From Culex pipiens pallens (Eukaryota > Arthropoda > Insecta > Diptera > Culicidae): a stretch of 64,000 bases of DNA. Within the stretch, counting starts at the first letter, position 1. The number at the start of each line of letters is the position of its first letter. The stretch spans positions 144,381,190 through 144,445,189 of the forward strand of contig NC_068939.1 of the NCBI RefSeq assembly GCF_016801865.2. The letters are read 5' to 3'. Shown here piece after piece: positions 45,211 to 56,578 of the stretch. The position numbers were made by a program, and so were the translations under genes. The notes below the pieces were generated by a model. The model saw only the letters and a list, made by a program, of their open reading frames with translations, had not been told where the DNA came from and ran no database searches.

Positions 45211-47340
45211 CGCGGGTCCCCCAGAGACCGTTATTATGAAAAAAAAATTTCCACCCAAACCAACGATTGGACATGGTTCCTGGGACCATTCTGCACCTCT
45301 GGGCCGAGTTTCAAAATATTTGCCGGCAGAAATTTCGAATACGGTCAGTTTTAGTGTTTTGAGTAGATATTAAGGGGAAATCGCATGTAAAATGCGTAGG
45401 AAAAGTTCAAAGCTTCGATGTTTTAACTCCAAAACATTACTGGTCATAGTTTAAGTTGTTCTTACACGTAGAAGAATGATATAAAACGATTTACAGGACT
45501 GACTTAGCCGGATTAAGCCTAAGTTAAGTGGCTTAAGTCTATAATTTACAAGTTTATACATAAATATCTAATAAAAACTCCTATATTAGGCAATTTCAAG
45601 TCAAGGAAAGCTAGATTGCACAAAACTAACATAAAATGGGGTGACTTTGAGCCAAGGGGTGCTATGTACCAACTTTACGATTGCATAATAGCTATATAGC
45701 TTAACTACAAGCTCGATAGGAATTGTATTGTAAGGTTTAATTTAATTGAATTGTAAGGTTTAATCGTTGCAAATATTGTTCATAGTTTATGTTGCACTCT
45801 CCCAACATTTTCGAAAATGCCGTAAAAAGTTAGATAATCACGAAAAACTTAAAAAAAATAGATAACGCTTTAGTGTTATTAGCCTTATTGTTTGAACCCG
45901 ACAAGAGTTTTAGGACACAAACTACAACTACAACTACTTACATACAATTCATACATCGCCCATCGTATGTAAGTATAAAAACGAAACTATTGGCACTACG
46001 CCCCCCGGGGCATAGCCTTCCTCTAACGTGGGATTTCTGCTCCAGCGCCTCTGACGAGACAGGAGAAACCGGGACCGACGTTTTACTTCACCATCCGATA
46101 GAAGCTCAGTGGATAAGGCGGGAATCAAACCCGCGTCTCATAGCATCATCGGGATCGGCAGCCGAAGCCGCTACCCCTGCGCCACGAGACCCACACTGTA
46201 TGTAAGTATTTGTAAGCCCAATAGTTTACACATATTTGACTATACTATTTTCAAATTTTCATAAGATTTGCCAAGCTTGTTGAAAGAGTAGATGAGTGAT
46301 TGTGTTTTCACGTGGGGAAAGAATAAGTTTTGTTTTGCTGTATATATTATTAGCAAACGTACTTGCTGATCAATAATATGTTTCAATGAATTGTAACGAT
46401 AATCAAAATTTATCAACAACACTTCATTCAATTAAAGGATACAATATTTTATTATGACAAACATGTTTAAAATTCATAACTGGTTGTAAATATTAATCCT
46501 ATAGGAAGTTGTGACGTAGAATTTTTTCTAATAATAATCATTACACAGAACAACAAAAAAGTATGGGCTAAATGATAGCTGAAGTACTCTCTGGATTTCA
46601 TTCGTCTGTTTCAAATTTGTAAAAGTTTCAAAACAAAAAAGGATTTATTTATTTTGCAATACCACAAATTTGCCACGTTACAAAAGTTGTTGCCCTTATA
46701 TTTTGATTGTTTTATTTAGATTCAGTATGAATTGATTCAGAAAAAATTGCGCATGATTTTCAAATTTGTCACTTCAAGGTGACTTTAAATCAACAGGCCT
46801 TATTTAAATATACTAAATTTGTATATATTAATTAACATAAAATTCAAGTTTATCAAAACAATCTTTAGTCGTTTGTTGGTACAAAGTCACCCCTTGGCTC
46901 AAAGTCACCCCATTTTATGTTAGTTTTGTGCAATCTAGCTTTCCTTGACTTGAAATTGCATAATGTAGGAGTTTTTATTAGATATTTATGTATAAACTTG
47001 TAAATTATAGACTTAAGCCACTTAACTTAGGCTTAAATCCGGCTAAGTCAGTCCGGTAAATCGTTTTATATCATTCTTCTACGTGTAAGAACAACTTAAA
47101 ACTATGACCAGTAATGTTTTGGAGTTAAAACATCGAAGCTTTGAACTTTTCCTACGCATTTTACATGCGATTTCCCCTTAATATCTACTCAAAACACTAA
47201 AACTGACCGTATTCGAAATTTCTGCCGGCAAATATTTTGAAACTCGGCCCAGAGGTGCAGAATGGTCCCAGGAACCATGTCCAATCATTGGTTTGGGTGG
47301 AAATTTTTTTTTCATAATAACGGTCTCTGGGGGACCCGTG
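45211..47340. mobile_element. Element A: DNA transposon with inverted repeats of about 450 bp
   Basis: The left arm (45211 to about 45664) and right arm (about 46888-47340) are near-perfect reverse complements. Read outward-in, the ends are CGCGGGTCCCCCAGAGACC and CACGGGTCCCCCAGAGACC. The flanks are the 5-bp direct repeat gcttg (45206-45210 and 47341-47345), and removing the element with one copy restores the gag frame. The centre has no transposase and carries a SINE. A 5-bp duplication with CAC-type ends is seen in Transib elements, among others, so the superfamily stays open. The frame at 47178-47378 runs from the right arm into gag and is not a separate gene. Confidence 0.85.
45977..46197 (-). 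mobile_element. tRNA-derived SINE inside element A
   Basis: On the minus strand it begins GGGTCTCGTGGCGCAGGGG (A box) and has a B-box-like GGGTTTGATTCCC. A GC-rich body follows ('gaaaccgggaccgacg', 'ccccccggggcatagcc' on the plus strand). Its flanks are the 12-bp direct repeat gtatgtaagtat (45965-45976 and 46198-46209). It is the innermost layer on this side of the nest and, from experience, a common mosquito SINE type. Confidence 0.85.
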
Positions 47341-47740
47341 GCTTGGCCTAAAATAATAATTGTGTCGATGGACAACAAATCGTCGCTTCTGTGCTATCTT
47401 GTGACAAACGCCATTTTGGTCGAAAATGAGTTAATGATGGCGTTTCATTAAACTTAACAAACGCTACAAGATGCCATCACCCGATTTTTGAAATTCGTTT
47501 CCGTTTCCGGGATATCGTTGGGCACACTTGTGACATAGACCAGTTTCTCAACAAATTTTCTGTGCTATCTTGTGACACGTGCAGAGGCAAAAGCAAGCTA
47601 TAAAACTGTATGGTACCAACAGATGTCACTACACATTTATGTCTAATTTTATAACACCACGTATCACAAGAGAGCACAACATTTTTGAATTGAAAATGTA
47701 CTACGTGTCACAAGTGTGTTCCTAAAGGGCTATTTGAATG

Positions 47741-50700
47741 TTGATGGAGTTTTGTATGGCGGTTGTCACAAGTGTGCCACCAATATTTTGATGGCGATTT
47801 GTATGGCGGTTGTCACAAGTGTGCCACCAATATTTTGATGGAGTTTTGTATGGCGGTTGTCACAAGTGTGCCACCAATATTTTGATGGAGATTTGTATGG
47901 CGGTTGTCACAAGTGTGCCACCAATATTTTGATGGAGTTTTGTATGGCGGTTGTCACAAGTGTGCCACCAATATTTTGATGGCGATTTGTATGGCGGTTG
48001 TCACAAGTGTGCCACCAATATTTTGATGGAGTTTTGTATGGCGGTTGTCACAAGTGTGCCACCAATATTTTGATGGCGATTTGTATGGCGGTTGTCACAA
48101 GTGTGCCACCAATATTTTGATGGCGATTTGTATGGCGGTTGTCACAAGTGTGCCACCAATATTTTGATGGAGATTTGTATGGCGGTTGTCACAAGTGTGC
48201 CACCAATATTTTGATGGCGATTTGTATGGCGGTTGTCACAAGTGTGCCACCAAAATTTTGATGGAGTTTTGTATGGCGGTTGTCACAAGTGTGCCACCAA
48301 TATTTTTATGGAGATTTGTATGGCGGTTGTCACAAGTGTGCCACCAATATTTTGATGGAGTTTTGTATGGCGGTTGTCACAATTGTGCCACCAATATTTT
48401 GATGGCGATTTGTATGGCGGTTGTCACAAGTGTGCCACCAATATTTTGATGGCGATTTGTATGGCGGTTGTCACAAGTGTGCCACCAATATTTTGATGGC
48501 GATTTGTATGGCGGTTGTCACAAGTGTGCCACCAATATTTTGATGGAGTTTTGTATGGCGGTTGTCACAAGTGTGCCACCAATATTTTGATGGCGATTTG
48601 TATGGCGGTTGTCACAAGTGTGCCACCAATATTTTGATGGAGTTTTGTATGGCGGTTGTCACAATTGTGCCACCAATATTTTGATGGCGATTTGTATGGC
48701 GGTTGTCACAAGTGTGCCACCAATATTTTGATGGCGATTTGTATGGCGGTTGTCACAAGTGTGTCACCAATATTTTGATGGAGTTTTGTATGGCGGTTGT
48801 CACAAGTGTGCCACCAATATTTTGATGGCGATTTGTAAGGCGGTTGTCACAAGTGTGCCACCAATATTTTGATGGAGTTTTGTATGGCGGTTGTCACAAG
48901 TGTGCCACCAATATTTTGATGGAGATTTGTATGGCGGTTGTCACAAGTGTGCCACCAATATTTTGATGGCGATTTGTATGGCGGTTGTCACAAGTGTGCC
49001 ACCAATATTTTGATGGAGTTTTGTATGGCGGTTGTCACAAGTGTGCCATCAATATTTTGATGGCGATTTGTATGGCGGTTGTCACAAGTGTGCCACCAAT
49101 ATTTTGATGGCGATTTGTAAGGCGGTTGTCACAAGTGTGCCACCAATATTTTGATGGAGTTTTGTATGGCGGTTGTCACAAGTGTGCCACCAATATTTTG
49201 ATGGCGATTTGTATGGCGGTTGTCACAAGTGTGCCACCAAAATTTTGATGGAGTTTTGTATGGCGGTTGTCACAAGTGTGCCATCAATATTTTTATGGAG
49301 ATTTGTATGGCGGTTGTCACAAGTGTGCCACCAATATTTTGATGGAGATTTGTATGGCGGTTGTCACAAGTGTGCCACCAATATTTTGATGGAGTTTTGT
49401 ATGGCGGTTGTCACAAGTGTGTCACCAATATTTTGATGGAGTTTTGTATGGCGGTTGTCACAAGTGTGCCACCAATATTTTGATGGCGATTTGTATGGCG
49501 GTTGTCACAAGTGTGCCACCAATATTTTGATGGAGATTTGTATGGCGGTTGTCACAAGTGTGCCACCAATATTTTGATGGCGATTTGTAAGGCGGTTGTC
49601 ACAAGTGTGCCACCAAAATTTTGATGGAGATTTGTATGGCGGTTGTCACAAGTGTGCCACCAATATTTTTATGGAGATTTGTATGGCGGTTGTCACAAGT
49701 GTGCCACCAATATTTTGATGGAGTTTTGTATGGCGGTTGTCACAAGTGTGTCACCAATATTTTGATGGAGTTTTGTATGGCGGTTGTCACAAGTGTGCCA
49801 CCAATATTTTGATGGCGATTTGTAAGGCGGTTGTCACAAGTGTGCCACCAATATTTTGATGGAGTTTTGTATGGCGGTTGTCACAAGTGTGCCACCAATA
49901 TTTTGATGGAGTTTTGTATGGCGGTTGTCACAAGTGTGTCACCAATATTTTGATGGAGTTTTGTATGGCGGTTGTCACAAGTGTGCCACCAATATTTTTA
50001 TGGAGATTTGTATGGCGGTTGTCACAAGTGTGCCACCAATATTTTGATGGCGATTTGTATGGCGGTTGTCACAAGTGTGCCACCAATATTTTGATGGCGA
50101 TTTGTATGGCGGTTGTCACAAGTGTGCCACCAAAATTTTGATGGAGATTTGTATGGCGGTTGTCACAAGTGTGCCACCAATATTTTTATGGAGATTTGTA
50201 TGGCGGTTGTCACAAGTGTGCCACCAATATTTTGATGGAGTTTTGTATGGCGGTTGTCACAAGTGTGCCACCAATATTTTGATGGAGTTTTGTATGGCGG
50301 TTGTCACAAGTGTGCCACCAATATTTTGATGGCGATTTGTAAGGCGGTTGTCACAAGTGTGCCACCAATATTTTGATGGAGTTTTGTATGGCGGTTGTCA
50401 CAAGTGTGCCACCAATATTTTGATGGAGTTTTGTATGGCGGTTGTCACAAGTGTGTCACCAAAATTTTGATGGAGATTTGTATGGCGGTTGTCACAAGTG
50501 TGCCACCAATATTTTTATGGAGATTTGTATGGCGGTTGTCACAAGTGTGCCACCAATATTTTGATGGAGTTTTGTATGGCGGTTGTCACAAGTGTGCCAC
50601 CAATATTTTGATGGCGATTTGTATGGCGGTTGTCACAAGTGTGCCACCAAAATTTTGATGGAGTTTTGTATGGCGGTTGTCACAAGTGTGCCATCAATAT

Positions 50701-51829
50701 TTTTATGGAGATTTGTATGGCGGTTGTCACAAGTGTGCCACCAATATTTTGATGGAGATTTGTATGGCGGTTGTCACAAGTGTGCCACCAATATTTTGAT
50801 GGAGTTTTGTATGGCGGTTGTCACAAGTGTGTCACCAATATTTTGATGGAGTTTTGTATGGCGGTTGTCACAAGTGTGCCACCAATATTTTGATGGCGAT
50901 TTGTATGGCGGTTGTCACAAGTGTGCCACCAAAATTTTGATGGAGATTTGTATGGCGGTTGTCACAAGTGTGCCACCAATATTTTTATGGAGATTTGTAT
51001 GGCGGTTGTCACAAGTGTGCCACCAATATTTTGATGGAGTTTTGTATGGCGGTTGTCACAAGTGTGTCACCAATATTTTGATGGAGTTTTGTATGGCGGT
51101 TGTCACAAGTGTGCCACCAATATTTTGATGGCGATTTGTAAGGCGGTTGTCACAAGTGTGCCACCAATATTTTGATGGAGTTTTGTATGGCGGTTGTCAC
51201 AAGTGTGCCACCAATATTTTGATGGAGATTTGTATGGCGGTTGTCACAAGTGTGCCACCAATATTTTGATGGCGATTTGTATGGCGGTTGTCACAAGTGT
51301 GCCACCAATATTTTGATGGAGTTTTGTATGGCGGTTGTCACAAGTGTGCCATCAATATTTTAATGGCGATTTGTATGGCGGTTGTCACAAGTGTGCCACC
51401 AATATTTTGATGGCGATTTGTAAGGCGGTTGTCACAAGTGTGCCACCAATATTTTGATGGAGTTTTGTATGGCGGTTGTCACAAGTGTGCCACCAATATT
51501 TTGATGGCGATTTGTATGGCGGTTGTCACAAGTGTGCCACCAATATTTTGATGGAGTTTTGTATGGCGGTTGTCACAAGTGTGCCACCAATATTTTGATG
51601 GCGATTTGTATGGCGGTTGTCACAAGTGTGCCACCAATATTTTGATGGCGATTTGTAAGGCGGTTGTCACAAGTGTGTCACCAATATTTTGATGGAGTTT
51701 TGTATGGCGGTTGTCACAAGTGTGCCACCAATATTTTGATGGCGATTTGTATGGCGGTTGTCACAAGTGTGCCATCAATATTTTTATGGAGATTTGTATG
51801 GTCGTTGTCACAAGTGTGCCACCAATATA
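47741..51829 (+). repeat. 47-bp tandem array, forward (about 87 units)
   Basis: The unit is ttgtatggcggttgtcacaa followed by gtgtgccaccaatattttgatgg and a variable joint. Three joint types alternate (ggagtttt, ggcgattt, ggagattt) and a few point variants recur (gtgtcacc, ccatcaat, tttttatgg, aaggcgg). Larger blocks are duplicated: 49173-49436 and 50583-50846 give identical translations, an offset of 1410 bp or exactly 30 units. The open frames appear only because the unit has few stops. Confidence 0.95.
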
Positions 51830-53065
51830 ACATTCATTACACCGTAACATTCGTTACACCGTAGTATGGTCACACCGTAACATTGTTACACCGCAATATT
51901 CGTTACACCGCAGTATGGTTACACCGTAACATAGTAACACCGTAATATGATTACACCGTTACATTGTTACACCGCAACATTCGTTACTTCGTAGTATGAT
52001 TACACCGTACACTTGTTACACCACAACATTCGTTACACCGTAACATTGTTACACCGTAACATTGTAACACCGTAACATTGATACACCGTAACATTGTTAC
52101 ACCGTAACATTGTTACACCGTAACATTGTTACACTGTAACATTGTTACACCGTAACATTGTTACACCGTAACATTGTTACACCGTAACATTGTTACACCG
52201 TAACATTGTTACACCGTAACATTGTTACACCGTAACATTGTTACACCGTAACATTGTTACACCGTAACATTGTTACACCGTAACATTGTTACACCGTAAC
52301 ATTGTTACACCGCTACATTCGTTACACCGTAACATTTCTTCACACCGTAGTTTGATTACACCATAAAATTGTTACATCACAACATTGGTTACACCGTTAC
52401 ACCGTTACATTCATTACACCGTTACATTCAATACACAGTTACATTCGTTACACCGTTACACCGCATCATTCCATACACCGTAACTTTATTACGGTGTAAC
52501 GAATGCCACGGTGTAATGAATGCTACGAAGCAACGGATGTTGCGGTGTAACAATGTTACGGTGTAACCAAACTAAGGTGTAACGAATGTTACGGTGTAAC
52601 GAATGTTGCGGTGTAACAATATTACGGTGTAACGAATGTAGCTGTGTAACGAATGTGACGGTGTAACGAATGTTGTGGTGTAACAATGTTACGGTGTAAT
52701 CAAACTACGGTGTGAAGAAATGTTACAGAGTAACTAATGTTGCGGTGTAACAATGTTACGGTGTAATCATATTACGGTGTAACTATGTTACGGTGTAACC
52801 ATACTGCGGTGTAACCATACTGCGGTGTAACGAATATTGCGGTGTAACAATATTACGGTGTGAACATACTACGGTGTAACTATGTTACGGTGTAACCATA
52901 CTGCGGTGTAACCATACTGCGGTGTAACCATACTGCGGTGTAACCATACTGCGGTGTAACCATACTGCGGTGTAACCATACTGTTGTGTAACGAATATTG
53001 CGGTGTAACAATATTACGGTGTGACCAAACTACGGTGTAACGAATGTTACGGTGTAATGAATGTT
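51830..53065. repeat. 16-bp satellite, two arms facing each other
   Basis: From 51830 to about 52485 the unit is gttacaccgtaacatt (16 bp, most regular at 52040-52310). From about 52487 to 53065 the same unit runs in reverse complement (aatgttacggtgtaac). The reversal point is a near-perfect palindrome tacaccgtaa-cttta-ttacggtgta (52474-52498). Each unit contains gttac-acc-gtaac, itself an inverted repeat. Variants near the outer ends appear in mirrored order in both arms, so the arms arose by inverted duplication. Confidence 0.9.
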
Positions 53066-54707
53066 ATATTGGTGGCACACTTGTGACCACCGCCATACAA
53101 AACTCCATCAAAATTTTGGTGGCACACTTGTGACAACCGCCTTACAAATCGCCATCAAAATATTGGTGGCACACTTGTGACAACCGCCATACAAAACTCC
53201 ATCAAAATTTTGGTGGCACACTTGTGACAACCGCCATACAAATCGCCATCAAAATATTGGTGGCACACTTGTGACAACCGCCATACAAAACTCCATCAAA
53301 ATATTGGTGGCACACTTGTGACAACCGCCATACAAAACTCCATCAAAATTTTGGTGGCACACTTGTGACAACCGCCATACAAATCGCCATCAAAATATTG
53401 GTGGCACACTTGTGACAACCGCCATACAAAACTCCATCAAAATATTGATGGCACACTTGTGACAACCGCCATACAAAACTCCATCAAAATATTGGTGGCA
53501 CACTTGTGACAACCGCCTTACAAATCGCCATCAAAATATTGGTGGCACACTTGTGACAACCGCCATACAAATCGCCATCAAAATATTGGTGGCACACTTG
53601 TGACAACCGCCATACAAAACTCCATCAAAATATTGATGGTTCACTTGTGACAACCGCCATACAAAACTCCATCAAAATTTTGGTGGCACACTTATGACAA
53701 CCGCAGTACAAATCGCCATCAAAATATTGGTGGCACACTTGTGACAACCGCCATACAAAACTCCATCAAAATATTGATGGCACACTTGTGACAACCGCCA
53801 TACAAAACTCCATCAAAATATTGGTGGCACACTTGTGACAACCGCCATACAAATCGCCATCAAAATATTGGTGGCACAATTGTGACAACCGCATACAAAT
53901 CTCCATCAAAATATTGGTGGCACACTTGTGACAACCGCCATACAAATCGCCATCAAAATATTGGCGGCACACTTGTGACAACCGCCATACAAAACTCCAT
54001 CAAAATATTGATGGCACACTTGTGACAACCGCCATACAAAACTCCATCAAAATTTTGGTGGCACACTTGTGACAACCGCCATACAAATCGCCATCAAAAT
54101 ATTGGTGGCACACTTGTGACAACCGCCATACAAAACTCCATCAAAATATTGATGGCACACTTGTGACAACCGCCATACAAAACTCCATCAAAATATTGGT
54201 GGCACACTTGTGACAACCGCCTTACAAATCGCCATCAAAATATTGGTGGCACACTTGTGACAACCGCCATACAAATCGCCATCAAAATATTGGTGGCACA
54301 ATTGTGACAACCGCATACAAATCTCCATCAAAATATTGGTGGCACACTTGTGACAACCGCCATACAAATCGCCATCAAAATATTGGTGGCACACTTGTGA
54401 CAACCGCCATACAAATCGCCATCAAAATATTGGTGGCACACTTGTGACAACCGCCATACAAATCTCCATCAAAATATTGGTGGCACACTTGTGACAACCG
54501 CCATACAAAACTCCATCAAAATATTGGTGGCACACTTGTGACAACCGCCTTACAAATCGCCATCAAAATATTGGTGGCACACTTGTGACAACCGCCATAC
54601 AAAACTCCATCAAAATATTGGTGGCACACTTGTGACAACCGCCATACAAATCGCCATCAAAATATTGGTGGCACACTTGTGACAACCGCCATACAAATCG
54701 CCATCAA
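53066..54707 (-). repeat. 47-bp tandem array, reverse (about 35 units)
   Basis: Same unit as 47741-51829, in reverse complement and with fewer copies. A one-base-deletion variant (accgcatacaaa instead of accgccatacaaa) appears at about 53888 and 54310, 422 bp apart (nine units minus one base), which shows block duplication within the array. Confidence 0.95.
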
Positions 54708-55501
54708 CATTCAACGAGCCCTTTAATTAATTCTTAGGAACACACTTGTGACACGTAGTACATTTTCAATTCGAAAATTTTGTGCTATCTTGTTACACGT
54801 TGATCTGCCATAAATCATAAAAGGTTTGTGTCTAGAATGAAATAATTTTCCATCCGGGGTTATTGTCTTTGCTTTTCGGATATGCGGGAAAACCTTTGAT
54901 TATCAGGGGTTTTCTCGATTTTTCCAACTTTCTTTTGATTGTATTTGTTGAAAGCGTGTTGAATGTTTTGATTTTTTGTATTTTCCAATAATTTTTGTAT
55001 GAATTTAGTTGATTAAAATGACTTTTAGTGCCATTTTACCAGCAGTCACAAAAATAGCCGGAAAATCCAAGAAAATCGGGAAAATTTTATCTTTTTATTC
55101 CAAATAATAATAATTTAAATAGTTTCTGATCAATGACAACATTGGATTTAAAAATAATATTGTTTAAGTTCATAAAAACATCAATTTTATGTTAACTTAG
55201 TTTGTATGGGAATTTTGGGCACACTTGTGACACGTAGTACATTTTTTACTTTCAGGGCACACTTGTGACACGTGCTTTTCTGATTTTTGTATACTTTCTG
55301 TACTATATCTTTTAGTAGGTGTTACTAAATGAGTTCATACTTGGAGCGTTTGTTGAGTGATAGTGTACGGACCGATCGCTTCATTCAGAATGATTCTATC
55401 AGTAACTGATGTGAAAATATTCAACTTTAAACTTTAAAAATCGATTTACTCGAAAAGTACTAAATGGCGTTTGTCACAAGATAGCACAGAAGTGACGAAA
55501 T

Positions 55502-55932
55502 CTTTTATTTTCCATACAGCTTTGCCCATGGCATGCTGATGGAATAATTCAAATTCGGAGCCACAATTGTTTTTTTATTTTTGTCAGAATATAATTAAGT
55601 CTAGCAATGAAATCAGTTAAGGTTTCATTTTGCTTGATTGATGATGCATTCATTTCGTCTAATAATTCCAACATCAATTTTAAACTTGGTTTAAATCTAT
55701 CTTGCAATAAAGATTTAAGTTGGTCCCAAGTATCAAATTTTTCGTTTTTTAATTCATATTGTACATTTTCCGAAAGTTTACAGTATTTAATCACTGTAAG
55801 AAAATGTTTCTCATTTACATTTTTTGTTTTATAGATTTCGTGAAAAAGATCCACAATTTCTATAAAGGATTTTAATTTTTGCACCGAACCGTCAAATAGT
55901 TCGATGTGTTTAAATTTCAACCAATTTTCCAT
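55502..55932 (-). pseudogene. gag: gag, N-terminal part (interrupted)
   Basis: The start ATG is at 55932, 119 bp inside the primer-binding site. About 118 codons read in one frame (MENWLKFKHIELFDGSV at the start, then TWDQLKSLLQDRFKPS and TLTDFIARLNYILTK), with the FDG...FI and LQDRF-like pattern of Ty3/gypsy gag proteins. At a run of seven A (plus-strand T run 55570-55576) the meaningful frame shifts by one base and continues to 55502, where element B begins. About ten codons continue at 47376-47346 between B and A, and the rest is at 44347-45210. The break could be a real mutation or a homopolymer error. Confidence 0.75.
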
Positions 55933-56050
55933 GTTCGTTAAAGTTTTTTTTTAATTTTTTATTATACGTTACCAATCGTGTCCGTGTTTACTGCAGGGTT
56001 CCTGGCCGTTGATCCTTATGAAAATCACTACACTTCAGCTACATTTTTTT

Positions 56051-56063
56051 ACTTCTAACACCA
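56051..56063 (-). promoter_or_regulatory. Primer-binding site of the LTR element
   Basis: On the minus strand TGGTGTTAGAAGT follows the 5' LTR after three bases. It begins with TGG, the complement of a tRNA 3' CCA end. The tRNA used was not identified. Confidence 0.6.
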
Positions 56064-56066
56064 AAT

Positions 56067-56354
56067 TGTTAAATATTTATTATCGCGAACTTTCTTTTAA
56101 TTAAAACAAAGTACACATTTGTCGGTTGTACTTCAACTCTGCTCGTCCAAGGACGAGCTCATCTTTATTAAGTATTTTCATATAGGTAGATCAACTACCT
56201 CCTAGTATTATAATTTTCTACCTATCGACTTTACTTCGACACTTATTGTGATCCTTACATTTACCTGTAGACGTACATAAGTTTTATTGTCTTATATCGC
56301 CAAACAGAGATGATAAATATAGAAAAAGGGCGTGTTGTGGTTCAGGCCACAACA
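56067..56354 (-). repeat. 5' LTR
   Basis: The 288-bp repeat matches 41819-42100. It differs by about eight substitutions, clustered in the first 115 bp on the plus strand, and by a 6-bp length difference near 56268-56282. It should carry the promoter of the retrotransposon on the minus strand. Confidence 0.9.
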
Positions 56355-56578
56355 CTTTGACACCAAATTTCTATTTCTTCACGGTAGCGAGCTACAAATC
56401 ACATAAAAACGTGTCTTAGTAAAAAACCAGAAAAATGAAAGGGGTCGTACCGCCCCACCGTCACGAGATATCGAAAAATGTACCTCGGATTCGTGATCAG
56501 GGACCAAAATTACCCCTTAAAACAAAGTTTCATGAAAATCTTTTTCCGATTACGTGTGAGGTGGTGGAGAATTACCCT
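56355..56578. mobile_element. Foldback family R, right part (split by the LTR element)
   Basis: It resumes with 'ctttgacaccaaatttctat', the exact continuation of 41804-41818 as judged from the uninterrupted copy at 1709-1735. It then has 'aaaggggtcgtaccgcccc', 'cacgagatat' and the terminus 'ggagaattaccc', the inverse of the left end at 40768. Confidence 0.75.

Larger units (their letters stand above)
47381..55497. mobile_element. Element B: giant Foldback-like element made of satellite arrays
   Basis: The terminal inverted repeats are 36 bp (47381-47416 and 55462-55497) and agree at 35 positions. The flanks are the 4-bp repeat aaat (47377-47380 and 55498-55501), and removal restores gag. Subterminal blocks also match in inverse: 'gtactacgtgtcacaagtg' at about 47700 and its complement near 54760. 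Inside lie the 47-bp array (about 87 units), the 16-bp array that flips at 52486, and the reverse 47-bp array (about 35 units). No transposase is visible. Drosophila Foldback elements likewise have long inverted repeats made of short tandem units. The right subterminal part (54776-55461) has extra AT-rich sequence absent from the left. All frames inside are repeat artefacts. Confidence 0.85.
41819..56354 (-). mobile_element. LTR retrotransposon, gag only, with nested insertions
   Basis: Two LTRs of 282 and 288 bp in the same orientation bound the element; both read TG...CA. The flanks are a 4-bp direct repeat cttt (41815-41818 and 56355-56358). On the minus strand the order is 5' LTR, primer-binding site, gag, an AT-rich 3' region, purine tract, 3' LTR. 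The gag N-terminus suggests Ty3/gypsy, and the 4-bp duplication fits. No protease, reverse transcriptase or integrase is visible, so it is non-autonomous or internally deleted. By eye the LTRs differ at about eight positions plus one indel, so the insertion is not very recent. Two elements (45211-47340, 47381-55497) sit inside gag; without them it would be about 4.3 kb. Confidence 0.85.

Noticed and set aside
46081..46190. tRNA gene on the minus strand
   Set aside because: The A and B boxes belong to a SINE with its own target-site duplication; acceptor arms are not those of a functional tRNA.
48186..51864. Repeated open frames of 63-87 codons (MSQVCHQYFDG..., MAVVTSVPPIF...)
   Set aside because: They are translations of the 47-bp satellite, appear in several frames, and simply reflect a unit with few stop codons.
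53766..54403. Open frames of 71 codons on the minus strand
   Set aside because: Same satellite in the reverse array; not a gene.
47741..54707. CRISPR-like regular repeats
   Set aside because: Units are directly abutting without unique spacers and lie inside a eukaryotic transposon; this is a satellite, not CRISPR.
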